In this document: in pieces, positions 1 to 5,147 of the stretch
Position numbering within the stretch: the first letter of the stretch is position 1
Layout: each line of letters starts with the position of its first letter
Origin: JAGLCY01 sp965363725
GTDB taxonomy: Bacteria > Krumholzibacteriota > Krumholzibacteriia > LZORAL124-64-63
Length of the DNA: 5,147 bases
Direction: 5' to 3'
Assembly: GCA_965363725.1 (NCBI GenBank)
Contig: CBDTUS010000243.1
Span: 1 to 5,147 of the forward strand
Translations under genes and position numbers: made by a program
Notes under the pieces: generated by a model
The model's database searches: none
What the model was told of the DNA's origin: nothing
The model's input: only the letters and a program-made list of their open reading frames with translations

Positions 1-464
1 TCGCCGGGCTTCTCGAAATAGGCCCGTAGCCGGTTCTCGAGATCCGCCGGACCGTCAGGCTGGCCGGACTCCTTGCCCAACACTTCGCGCCGTACGCTCT
101 GCAACAGGCCATTGATGAAAGGAACCTTGCGGGGCCCGGACTTGCGGCGGCACAGCTCTCCCGCCTGATGAATGGCCGCGTAAGGCGGGACCGAATCCAT
201 CCCGAGCATCTGATGGAGGGAAAGCCGCAGCAGACACCGGGTAGCCGGATCCGACGGGGGCTTTTTGCGGACGAATTGTGCGATGAGATGATCGTACCGG
301 CCCTGCCACTGCAGGGTGCCCCGCACGAGCTCGGCCAGAAAGGCACGGTCCCGAGGTTCGGGCAGCCGGTCCAGGACCCGCGAAAGTTCCGGGTCCAACG
401 CCCCGCCACCGTCTACGGCGATCAGGATTTCCAGGGCCGACAGGCGGACCGGGTCGGCCTTCAT
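1..464 (-). CDS. rsmB: 16S rRNA (cytosine-967-C5)-methyltransferase RsmB, N-terminal part (partial, runs off left edge)
   Basis: From the ATG at 464 the frame stays open to the left edge, giving 154 complete codons. RsmB (Sun/Fmu) uses S-adenosylmethionine to make m5C967 in 16S rRNA. Only its N-terminal NusB-like RNA-binding domain is visible. Window residues 7-16 (RLSALEILIA), 38-50 (RDRAFLAELVRGT), 79-90 (LRLSLHQMLGMD), 91-104 (SVPPYAAIHQAGEL) and 116-127 (FINGLLQSVRRE) follow the NusB/RsmB pattern, including a helix equivalent to the usual (V/I)NAVLRR segment. A hydrophilic Gly/Pro/Glu linker (130-145) follows, as before the methyltransferase domain. That domain with its catalytic cysteines is outside the window. 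A free-standing NusB (about 140 residues) would normally have ended by here, and the def-fmt-rsmB order supports RsmB. The start overlaps the fmt stop as ATGA with only a weak GGGAA upstream, suggesting translation by coupling. Confidence 0.87.
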   Translation of the reverse strand, partial: MKADPVRLSALEILIAVDGGGALDPELSRVLDRLPEPRDRAFLAELVRGTLQWQGRYDHLIAQFVRKKPPSDPATRCLLRLSLHQMLGMDSVPPYAAIHQAGELCRRKSGPRKVPFINGLLQSVRREVLGKESGQPDGPADLENRLRAYFEKPG

Positions 465-1396
465 GAGCGGAACAGGTTCCCGGGCTCGATCCGGAAGCCG
501 CGGAGAAATTCGTCCACCGGCAGAGCCTTGCGGCCCGGACACTGCAGGCCCGTCAAGAGAAGGGAGCCTTCGCCGCAGGCCACGATCACCCCTTCAGCAA
601 TGACGTCCAGCACCGAGCCGGGAGGCTCACCCGCATCGTTGAAGGACATGGGCCGGGCTTGCGTTACCTTGAGGGCTTTCTCCCCCAGGTAGGTGATGGT
701 TCCCGGCCACGGAATCAGGGAACGGATCTGGTTGTGGACCGTGACCACGTCGCGGTCCCAGCGGACCGCCGATAGGGCCCGCGTCATTTTCGGAGCGTAG
801 ACCGCCCCTTCCTCGCTCTGGGCCACGGGAGCGATCTGCCCGTTCTGCAGCCCGCGCAAGGTATGGATCAACAGGTCGGCGCCCTGGCCGGCCAGACGGT
901 CAATGAGTTCCCCCCCGGTGTCTTCGGGGTTGATCGCCACCGCCCGCTGGGCCAGGATGGGACCGGTGTCGACACCCGCGTCCATCTGCATGATGGTCAC
1001 CCCCGACCACGAATCACCGTGCAGGATGGAATACTGGACCGGAGAGACACCCCGCCAACGGGGCAGCAGGCTGGCGTGGACGTTGATGCAACCGAAAGGA
1101 GGCGTGGACAGCAATGGCTCGCGCAGGATGTGCCCGAATGCCGCCACCACCACGGCATCGGGTTCGAGGGCCAGAACTTGTTCGGTGACTTCTCGCCCCT
1201 GACCCTTGCCGAAATCGATGACCGGCAGATGATGCTCACCGGCGGTGGTCTTGACGGCGGTGGGCAGGGTCTTGCGTCCCCGTCCCGAAGGGCGGTCGGG
1301 CTGGGTCACGACCAGCTGCACATCGAAGCGGGCTTCGATCAGGGCTTCCAGACTCGGCACGGCGAAGTCCGGCGACCCCATGAATACGATCTTCAT
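461..1396 (-). CDS. fmt: Methionyl-tRNA formyltransferase
   Basis: Fmt formylates Met-tRNA(fMet) using 10-formyltetrahydrofolate, making the initiator tRNA used in bacterial translation. The 311-residue length is close to the 315 of E. coli. The N-terminal formyltransferase fold opens with MKIVFMGSPDFAVPSLEAL (1-19), then the VTQPDRPSGRGRK loop (30-42) that inserts into the tRNA acceptor stem, and AFGHIL (86-91). The catalytic triad is Asn105 and His107 (INVHASLLPRWRG, 104-116) with Asp143 (MDAGVDTGPIL, 138-148). The C-terminal domain shows NQIRSLIPWPG (222-232) and LQCPGRKALPVDEFLRG (284-300). The usual RGAAPIQ reads RGVSPVQ, and the usual KxxE near YAPK reads TRAL, so some common residues differ. 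The ATG at 1396 overlaps the def stop (ATGA) and has an AAAGGGA element about 6 bases upstream within def. The frame is open further upstream, but that stretch is an arginine-rich shadow of def. The stop overlaps rsmB. Confidence 0.97.
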   Translation of the reverse strand: MKIVFMGSPDFAVPSLEALIEARFDVQLVVTQPDRPSGRGRKTLPTAVKTTAGEHHLPVIDFGKGQGREVTEQVLALEPDAVVVAAFGHILREPLLSTPPFGCINVHASLLPRWRGVSPVQYSILHGDSWSGVTIMQMDAGVDTGPILAQRAVAINPEDTGGELIDRLAGQGADLLIHTLRGLQNGQIAPVAQSEEGAVYAPKMTRALSAVRWDRDVVTVHNQIRSLIPWPGTITYLGEKALKVTQARPMSFNDAGEPPGSVLDVIAEGVIVACGEGSLLLTGLQCPGRKALPVDEFLRGFRIEPGNLFRS

Positions 1397-1944
1397 GCCC
1401 CGTCCCTTTCCTTGTCGAAAAGTCTCTTCAACATCTCGGTCACGACGTAGGTCAGCAGCCTGGGCGCCAGCATGATCCGGCGCAAGATGGGCAGGTGGTC
1501 GATGAATAGGACCCCGTCCAGGTGATCGACCTCGTGCTGGATGATGCGCGAGGCCAGCCCCTCTTCGCGCAGGACCTTCACCCCGTCGGGACCTTCGGCG
1601 GCCACGACCACGCCTCGCTGTCGCCACACCCGGGTGTAAAGCCCGGGAAAGGAAAGACAGCCCTCCTCGAAGGGGACCCGCGGGCCGAAGGTCTCGCGGA
1701 TGACCGGATTGACCAGTTCGATCCTCTGTTGCCCTTGGGGCCGATCCGGAACCAGGACGACCACCACTCGTGCGTCACGGTCGATCTGCGGAGCGGCCAG
1801 ACCAACGCCCCCGTCGCGGTTCAGTGAACTCCACAGGCAATCCAGAAGATCCCGGGTCCCCGGCGCGGCCGCGTCCACCGTCTGCGCCCGACGGCGCAGG
1901 CAGCGGTTGCCGAAGCGGCGAATCCGGACCGCCGGGACACCCAT
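1393..1944 (-). CDS. def: Peptide deformylase
   Basis: Peptide deformylase is a metal-dependent hydrolase that removes the formyl group from N-terminal formylmethionine as the chain leaves the ribosome. The 183-residue product has all three catalytic motifs: GVGLAAPQ (46-53), EGCLS (94-98) and QHEVDH (136-141). Metal ligands are therefore Cys96, His137 and His141, and the catalytic acid is Glu138. The N-terminus (residues 3-23) resembles the usual strand plus LRxxAxxV segment. The first motif is followed by Asp where many homologues have Gly. The C-terminal helix region (151-176) is rich in Leu, Ile and Val between basic residues and more hydrophobic than usual. The ATG at 1944 lies 4 bases after the yajC stop with GGAAGAG about 13 bases upstream; the frame stays open into yajC, but that extension has no family similarity. 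The TGA stop overlaps the fmt start as ATGA. Confidence 0.96.
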   Translation of the reverse strand: MGVPAVRIRRFGNRCLRRRAQTVDAAAPGTRDLLDCLWSSLNRDGGVGLAAPQIDRDARVVVVLVPDRPQGQQRIELVNPVIRETFGPRVPFEEGCLSFPGLYTRVWRQRGVVVAAEGPDGVKVLREEGLASRIIQHEVDHLDGVLFIDHLPILRRIMLAPRLLTYVVTEMLKRLFDKERDGA

Positions 1945-1948
1945 CCGG

Positions 1949-2269
1949 CTACTGGCTCTCTTCCACCACGCCGTTGATGGACGACTTGCTGATCTCGACC
2001 TTGACCCCTTCGGCGATGGTGGCCACGACCCGGTCCCCCTTGACATCCTTGACCGTGGCGAACAGTCCGCCGCTGGTGACGATCTTGTCGCCGCGCTTGA
2101 TGGCCTTGATCATGGTCTTGCGCTGGTCCTGCTGCTTCTTCTGCGGCCGGATGATCATGAACCAGAACACGATGAAGATCAGGATCAGGGGCAGGAAACT
2201 CAGAAAGGAACTGGCGCCGCCCTCGCCGCCGTTGGGGGAAGACATGGCCAGCAGGTTCATGGTCGTCAT
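1949..2269 (-). CDS. yajC: Sec translocon accessory subunit YajC
   Basis: YajC is a small inner-membrane protein that associates with SecDF and YidC at the SecYEG translocon; its precise role is still debated. The 106-residue product fits the family. A polar, glycine-rich N-terminus (1-20) is followed by one membrane helix at about 22-40 (Phe, Leu and Ile rich) and directly by the family hallmark IRPQKK (40-45). A basic/polar linker (46-57) then leads to a small cytoplasmic beta-rich domain with GDKIVTSGGLFATVKDV (60-76) and EGVKVEISKSSI (87-98). The helix followed by a positive flank predicts a cytoplasmic C-terminus. It sits 126 bases after tgt, as in many genomes where queA-tgt-yajC is conserved. 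The usual next genes secD and secF are absent; def follows after only 4 bases, so any SecDF must be encoded elsewhere. The stop is TAG at 1951-1949. Confidence 0.95.
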   Translation of the reverse strand: MTTMNLLAMSSPNGGEGGASSFLSFLPLILIFIVFWFMIIRPQKKQQDQRKTMIKAIKRGDKIVTSGGLFATVKDVKGDRVVATIAEGVKVEISKSSINGVVEESQ

Positions 2270-2281
2270 GAACGTCTCCTT
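2270..2281 (-). promoter_or_regulatory. Strong ribosome binding site of yajC
   Basis: The sense strand reads AAGGAG (2281-2276), then six bases, then the ATG at 2269. This is the closest match to the anti-Shine-Dalgarno consensus in the window. It fixes the first of two nearby in-frame ATGs as the yajC start, since the second (2260) would be 15 bases away. An independent strong site fits yajC being the one gene not packed against its upstream neighbour. Confidence 0.85.
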
Positions 2282-2347
2282 GTTTTTCGAGTCAGGGATG
2301 GGCCGAACCCGCCAACCGCGGATCGGTGTGATCGTCTTGCGCCACCC

Positions 2348-2376
2348 AAAATGGTGCCCCGCCCGGGCCCGGTCAA
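2348..2376 (-). promoter_or_regulatory. Weak candidate internal promoter in the tgt-yajC spacer
   Basis: On the minus strand TTGACC (2376-2371) matches five of six bases of the sigma-70 -35 consensus. It is followed after exactly 17 bases by CATTTT (2353-2348), which matches only three of six bases of the -10 consensus. The spacer between the boxes is very GC-rich. If real, this promoter would let yajC, def, fmt and rsmB be transcribed apart from queA and tgt. The poor -10 box makes this tentative; it is listed because 2270-2395 is the only sizeable gap in the operon. Confidence 0.25.
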
Positions 2377-2395
2377 ATCCCGAACCCGGAGGCGG

Positions 2396-3595
2396 CTACC
2401 GACGCCGGTCGACCCTGGCCCGGCGGGCCTGCTCGCCGGCGGTCCAGCGGCCCGACATCTCCTTGGCATAGGCCCGATAGCGGCCCTGAGCAATGGCCGC
2501 CCGGATACCGGCCATCAGTTCCTGATAGAAATGAAGGTTGTGGACGGTGGCCAGGGTGCTGGCCAGCATCTCACGGGCCTGGAAAAGATGACGGACGTAA
2601 GCACGGCTGTGCCGGCTGCAGACCGGACAGCCGCATTCGTCGTCAATAGGCCGGTCGTCTTCGGCGAATTCGTTGTTCTTGATGACCAGCCGCCCATCCC
2701 TGGTCAGGACCGTACCGGTGCGGGCCATTCGCGTGGGCAGGACGCAGTCGAACATGTCGACCCCCATCGCGACGCTGGCCAGGATGTCGTCGGGAAAGCC
2801 CACGCCCATCAGGTAGCGGGGACGGCCGGCGGGCAGCAGCCCCGCCGCCAGCTCGGTCATCTCGCGCATGGCGACGGTCGGTTCGCCGACCGAGAGTCCG
2901 CCGATGGCGTAGCCGGGCAGATCCAGCGCCACGATTTCCGCGGCGGACCGGCGCCTCAGGCTTTCGTCCACCCCGCCCTGCATGATCCCGAACAGGACCC
3001 TCTCCCAGCCTTCGCGGAAGGTGCGGCCGCCGGTCAGGTCCCGGCACCTCTTCAGCCAGCGCGTGGTGCGGTCCACCGCGGCTGCCACCTCGGCAGGCTC
3101 CGCCCCGTAGGCCGCACACTGGTCAAAAGCCATGATGATGTCCGCCCCGAGAGCCAGCTGGATCTCCATGCTCAATTCAGGACTGAAAAAATGCCGGCTG
3201 CCGTCGAGGTGGGAACGGAATTCGACCCCGTCCTCGGTGATCCGGTTCAGTTCGTTCAAGGAAAAAACCTGGAAGCCGGCGCTGTCGGTCAACAGGGCCC
3301 CGTCCCAACCCTGAAAACGGTGCAGCCCTCCCCGGCGTCCGATCAAATCATGGCCCGGCCGCAGATAGAGGTGATAGGTGTTGCCCAGGATGATCCGGGC
3401 CCCGGTGGCCCAGACCTGTTCGAAGGTGACGGCCTTGACCGACCCCACTGTCCCGACCGGCATGAAGACGGGCGTTTCCACTTCGCCGTGCCCGGTGACG
3501 AGGCGGCCCGTGCGCGCGGAGCAGTCAGGGTCGACATTTTCCACGGTGAACCCGAAGGGCGTGTCCAGTTTGCTGGGGGGCTGTGGTCCGGTCAC
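2396..3595 (-). CDS. tgt: tRNA-guanine transglycosylase (bacterial, preQ1-inserting) Tgt
   Basis: Tgt swaps guanine 34 for preQ1 in tRNAs with GUN anticodons (Asp, Asn, His, Tyr), supplying the substrate for the adjacent QueA. The 399-residue product contains TPVFMPVGTVGSVK (41-54), the TDSAGFQVFSL loop with Asp104, MAFDQC with Asp158, GIMQGG with Gln206, YAIGGLSVGEP (229-239) and FDCVLPTRMARTG (282-294), whose Asp283 matches the catalytic nucleophile (Asp280 in the Zymomonas enzyme). Cys321, Cys323, Cys326 and His352 (CGCPVC plus HNL) match the structural zinc site at the same +3 offset. The start is a GTG at 3595, since no other in-frame start precedes the conserved region. It has an AAGGGA Shine-Dalgarno element 10 bases upstream and lies 4 bases after the queA stop. 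Length is slightly above the usual 370-380 because of short N- and C-terminal extensions; the end is arginine-rich. The stop is TAG at 2398-2396. Cytoplasmic; all key residues are intact. Confidence 0.97.
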   Translation of the reverse strand: MTGPQPPSKLDTPFGFTVENVDPDCSARTGRLVTGHGEVETPVFMPVGTVGSVKAVTFEQVWATGARIILGNTYHLYLRPGHDLIGRRGGLHRFQGWDGALLTDSAGFQVFSLNELNRITEDGVEFRSHLDGSRHFFSPELSMEIQLALGADIIMAFDQCAAYGAEPAEVAAAVDRTTRWLKRCRDLTGGRTFREGWERVLFGIMQGGVDESLRRRSAAEIVALDLPGYAIGGLSVGEPTVAMREMTELAAGLLPAGRPRYLMGVGFPDDILASVAMGVDMFDCVLPTRMARTGTVLTRDGRLVIKNNEFAEDDRPIDDECGCPVCSRHSRAYVRHLFQAREMLASTLATVHNLHFYQELMAGIRAAIAQGRYRAYAKEMSGRWTAGEQARRARVDRRR

Positions 3596-3615
3596 GGTAT
3601 CATTGTCCCTTCCCC
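3596..3615 (-). promoter_or_regulatory. Ribosome binding site deciding the GTG start of tgt
   Basis: The mRNA sense sequence reads GGGGAAGGGA and then 10 bases before GTG at 3595. The purine run lies inside the last codons of queA, and the queA TGA falls between it and the GTG. An ATG at 3603 overlaps this region but is out of frame and meets a stop after three codons. This supports the GTG start and suggests that tgt translation is coupled to queA. Confidence 0.7.
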
Positions 3616-4787
3616 AATTCGGGCAGAATGAGCATGCAGTCGCCGTAGCTGTAGAAACGAAAACGTTGGCTCACGGCATGGGCATAGATGCCAGGCCAGG
3701 TCTCTTCCCCGGCCAGGGCCGCCACCAGCATCAACAAAGATGATCCGGGCAGATGGAAATTGGTCAACAGGCCGTCGACGGCCGTGACCGGGTCAGGCGG
3801 CCGCAGAAACAGCCGGGTTTCCCCGCCAACCTCCCAATTTCCTTTCCGCCGGACGGCTTCGCCGGAAAATTCCGGGAGGCCTTCTCCATCGTTTGACCCG
3901 AAGCTCACCCGGTCCGAGCCTTTGGCTGGCAACTGCAGACGAGCGACCGTCTCCAGCACCCTCAGCGAGGTGGTCCCCACCGCGATGACCCGCCCTGCGG
4001 CGCTGCGGGTGGCGGCGATGAGGGCCGACGTCCTAGCCGGAAGATGAAAGTACTCCCGGTGAAGCCGCCTTGACGATATCTGTTCAGCACTGGGCGCCCG
4101 GAAGGTACCCGGACCCACGTGAAGCGATACACGGGCCACACCCACCCCGGCAGCTTCCAGGTCCGTCAGGACCGTCTCCGAAAAATGCAGGCCCGCAGTC
4201 GGCGCGGCCACCGACCCGGCCCCGGTGTCATCCGGTCGGGCGAACACGGTTTGATAGCGCCTGCGATCCCTTTGGCCGCGCTCGGATGCGAAATCCCCGA
4301 CATCCCTGCGGATGTAGGGAGGCAGGGGCATAACGCCCCACTTTTCCGCCAGGGCCCCGGGGTCGACATCCCCAGTCACCAGAACCTCCCCCTGATCCCT
4401 CCGCTCGATGATTTCCAGAACCGACGGCTGACCCTCCTCGCCGAGAACCAGGCGCGTGCCTGGACGGAGGCGGCGTTGAGGCCGGGCCAGGGCCAGCCAG
4501 GTCCGTTCGGCGGATGAAGGCCGGATCAGCAGGATCTCCACCTGCCCCCCGGTGTCTTCGCGGGTGGTCAGTAGCCGGGCGGGAAGAACCCGGCTTTCGT
4601 TGAGCACCAGAAGATCCCCGGACCGCAGCACATCCGGGAGCCGCCGGAATTCCTGTTCGCCTACCACACCGCGGCCCGGTTCCACCAGCAGGAGCCGGGA
4701 ATCACCCCGTCGCGGGGACGGGTCCTGGGCGATCAGATCTTCCGGGAGAGGGAAATCATAGGTTCCGGGGGTGGAGGCATCCCGCAT
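3600..4787 (-). CDS. queA: S-adenosylmethionine:tRNA ribosyltransferase-isomerase QueA
   Basis: QueA transfers and isomerises the ribosyl group of S-adenosylmethionine onto preQ1 at tRNA position 34, giving epoxyqueuosine, the penultimate step of queuosine synthesis. The 395-residue product carries the family signature along its length: YDFPLPEDLIAQDP (10-23), RGDSRLL (27-33), GDLLVLNESRVLPARL (57-72), MPLPPYI (153-159), YQTVFA (178-183), GSVAAPTAGLHF (191-202), HVGPGTF (223-229), EYFHLP (245-250), VGTTSLRVLE (270-279), VDGLLTNFHLPGSSLLMLVA (337-356) and RFRFYSYGDCMLIL (375-388). It is longer than the usual 335-355 residues, mainly because of an expanded stretch at about 283-323 and small additions near 160-175. 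The ATG at 4787 directly precedes the conserved N-terminus and has a GGGGG Shine-Dalgarno-like run that abuts and partly overlaps the ruvB stop. The TGA stop is 4 bases before tgt. Cytoplasmic. Function is secure; the effect of the extra segment is unknown. Confidence 0.97.
   Translation of the reverse strand: MRDASTPGTYDFPLPEDLIAQDPSPRRGDSRLLLVEPGRGVVGEQEFRRLPDVLRSGDLLVLNESRVLPARLLTTREDTGGQVEILLIRPSSAERTWLALARPQRRLRPGTRLVLGEEGQPSVLEIIERRDQGEVLVTGDVDPGALAEKWGVMPLPPYIRRDVGDFASERGQRDRRRYQTVFARPDDTGAGSVAAPTAGLHFSETVLTDLEAAGVGVARVSLHVGPGTFRAPSAEQISSRRLHREYFHLPARTSALIAATRSAAGRVIAVGTTSLRVLETVARLQLPAKGSDRVSFGSNDGEGLPEFSGEAVRRKGNWEVGGETRLFLRPPDPVTAVDGLLTNFHLPGSSLLMLVAALAGEETWPGIYAHAVSQRFRFYSYGDCMLILPELGKGQ
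3843..3868. repeat. Imperfect inverted repeat inside the expanded segment of queA
   Basis: On the plus strand the arms TTTCCG (3843-3848) and CGGAAA (3863-3868) pair perfectly. After one C/C mismatch the pairing continues with CG, GC, a G-T wobble and AT around a CGGC loop. In the queA mRNA the wobble becomes an A/C mismatch, and a short CGGC-GAA-GCCG stem inside is an alternative. It lies within the coding stretch that makes this QueA longer than usual. It may be chance in GC-rich DNA or the trace of a small palindromic insertion. Confidence 0.4.
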
Positions 4788-4799
4788 GACGGCTGCCCC

Positions 4800-5147
4800 C
4801 TAGAGGAGTTCGCCGTGGCCGGGAGCCGCTGCGGAGCCGGATTCGCGCGAAACATCGGCGGGAGGTTCAAGCCCCAGGTGGGCCCAGGCATGGCGTGTGA
4901 CCTCACGACCGCGCGCGGTGCGTTTCAGGAGGCCGGACTGGATCAGGAATGGCTCCACCACATCCTCAAGCGTGTCGGCCTCTTCGCCCAGGCTGACGGA
5001 CATGTTCTGGATCCCCACCGGCCCGCCCGCGAAATGCTCGATGATGAGTTTGAGGTAGCGACGGTCCAAAGGTTCGAGGCCCAACGGGTCCACCCCCAGG
5101 CGGGTCAACCCCGCATCGGCGTTCTCCTTGTCGATGACATCCTTCCC
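4800..5147 (-). CDS. ruvB: Holliday junction branch-migration ATPase RuvB, C-terminal part (partial, runs off right edge)
   Basis: RuvB is the AAA+ hexameric motor that, with RuvA, drives branch migration of Holliday junctions during recombination and repair. Only the last 115 codons are in the window; the frame is open to the right edge and ends at a TAG at 4802-4800. The visible part is the C-terminal winged-helix DNA-binding domain. It shows the family segments LDRRYLKLIIEHFAGGPVG (window residues 27-45), LGEEADTLEDVVEPFLIQSG (53-72) and the basic LLKRTARGREVT (73-84), followed by HLGL, where most RuvB proteins are nearly finished. A further tail of about 22 residues rich in Ala, Ser, Gly and Pro follows and looks disordered. 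The Walker motifs and arginine finger lie outside the window. A TTG at 5108 is in frame but is an internal leucine codon, not a start. queA begins 12 bases downstream. The family call is very secure. Confidence 0.97.
   Translation of the reverse strand, partial: GKDVIDKENADAGLTRLGVDPLGLEPLDRRYLKLIIEHFAGGPVGIQNMSVSLGEEADTLEDVVEPFLIQSGLLKRTARGREVTRHAWAHLGLEPPADVSRESGSAAAPGHGELL

Larger units (their letters stand above)
2270..2395 (-). other. 126-base tgt-yajC intergenic spacer
   Basis: This is the only intergenic stretch in the window longer than 12 bases. It holds the weak TTGACC/CATTTT promoter candidate, a nine-base direct repeat CGGGTTCGG (2388-2380 and 2311-2303), a perfect ten-base palindrome CCGGGCCCGG (2372-2363), and the yajC Shine-Dalgarno element at its end. 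I see no stem followed by a T-run that would make a convincing terminator, so tgt transcripts probably run on into yajC. It is exactly 42 codons long in the tgt and yajC reading frame and contains no stop codon in that frame. Confidence 0.8.

Noticed and set aside
168..692. A 174-codon plus-strand frame opposite rsmB and fmt
   Set aside because: It is the codon-aligned antisense of rsmB over its first part, has low-complexity composition and no recognisable motif.
863..1450. A 195-codon plus-strand frame opposite fmt
   Set aside because: It is a shadow of fmt with no family similarity, and the fmt catalytic motifs are clear on the other strand.
1397..1627. Upstream extension of fmt to a start at 1627
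   Set aside because: The added 77 residues are Arg/Gly/Ala-rich shadow of def. Family Fmt proteins begin at MKIVFMG, and the ATG at 1396 forms an ATGA overlap with def.
1945..2046. Upstream extension of def to a start at 2046
   Set aside because: The added 34 residues lie within yajC in another frame and are Ser/Arg-rich with no similarity to deformylase. The ATG at 1944 fits the family N-terminus and the operon spacing.
2342..2360. CACC-ATTTTG-GGTG stem as a tgt terminator
   Set aside because: Only four base pairs can form and no T-run follows on the sense strand.
2363..2372. CCGGGCCCGG perfect palindrome as an operator or terminator
   Set aside because: It is only ten bases of G and C with no loop or T-run; such palindromes are expected by chance in DNA this GC-rich.
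1700..3631. A 643-codon open frame on the plus strand, antisense to tgt, yajC and part of def
   Set aside because: Its codons are exactly register-aligned with tgt and yajC, so stops would need TTA, CTA or TCA codons in those genes, which GC-rich genes avoid. The translation is His/Pro/Gly/Asp-rich with no domain, and the opposite strand has well-recognised genes.
4800..5108. A separate small gene starting at the TTG at 5108
   Set aside because: The frame continues upstream to the window edge with RuvB-like sequence, so this is the middle of the RuvB C-terminal domain.
1..5147. Defence system, mobile element, CRISPR array, tRNA, rRNA or novel accessory system
   Set aside because: No direct-repeat array, transposase, recombinase, cloverleaf or unassigned coding region was found; coding sequence of known housekeeping families fills nearly the whole window.

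Overview
This window is a GC-rich bacterial chromosomal segment in which every supportable gene lies on the minus strand, so transcription runs from right to left. From the right edge the order is ruvB (3' end only), queA, tgt, yajC, def, fmt, and rsmB (5' end only). All are core housekeeping genes. I found no tRNA or rRNA gene, CRISPR array, insertion sequence, integrase, attachment site or origin, and no convincing plus-strand gene.

The organism is most likely a GC-rich, Gram-negative-type bacterium. The ruvB-queA-tgt-yajC block is, from general knowledge, common in deltaproteobacterial and several FCB or candidate-phylum genomes, where secD and secF usually follow yajC. The def-fmt-rsmB block is widespread, including in E. 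coli. Here the two blocks are joined directly. I cannot assign a phylum from sequence reading alone; an uncultured lineage is possible but is only a guess.

Region by region: 4800-5147 holds the winged-helix end of the Holliday-junction motor RuvB. 3600-4787 and 2396-3595 encode QueA and Tgt, two enzymes of queuosine tRNA modification (Tgt inserts preQ1 at position 34, QueA then builds epoxyqueuosine). 2270-2395 is the only sizeable intergenic spacer (126 bases). 1949-2269 encodes the translocon accessory protein YajC. 1393-1944 and 461-1396 encode peptide deformylase and methionyl-tRNA formyltransferase, which remove and add the formyl group of initiator methionine. 1-464 starts the 16S rRNA m5C967 methyltransferase RsmB.

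Packing is very tight: gaps of 12, 4 and 4 bases at ruvB/queA, queA/tgt and yajC/def, and ATGA overlaps at def/fmt and fmt/rsmB. This implies one long polycistronic unit with translational coupling. The shared theme is decoding, initiation and nascent-chain handling. No previously undescribed system is evident. The items most worth a second look are the tgt-yajC spacer (in-frame open past a single TAG, with a possible weak promoter), an expanded internal segment in QueA that carries an imperfect palindrome, and the placing of yajC beside def rather than secDF.
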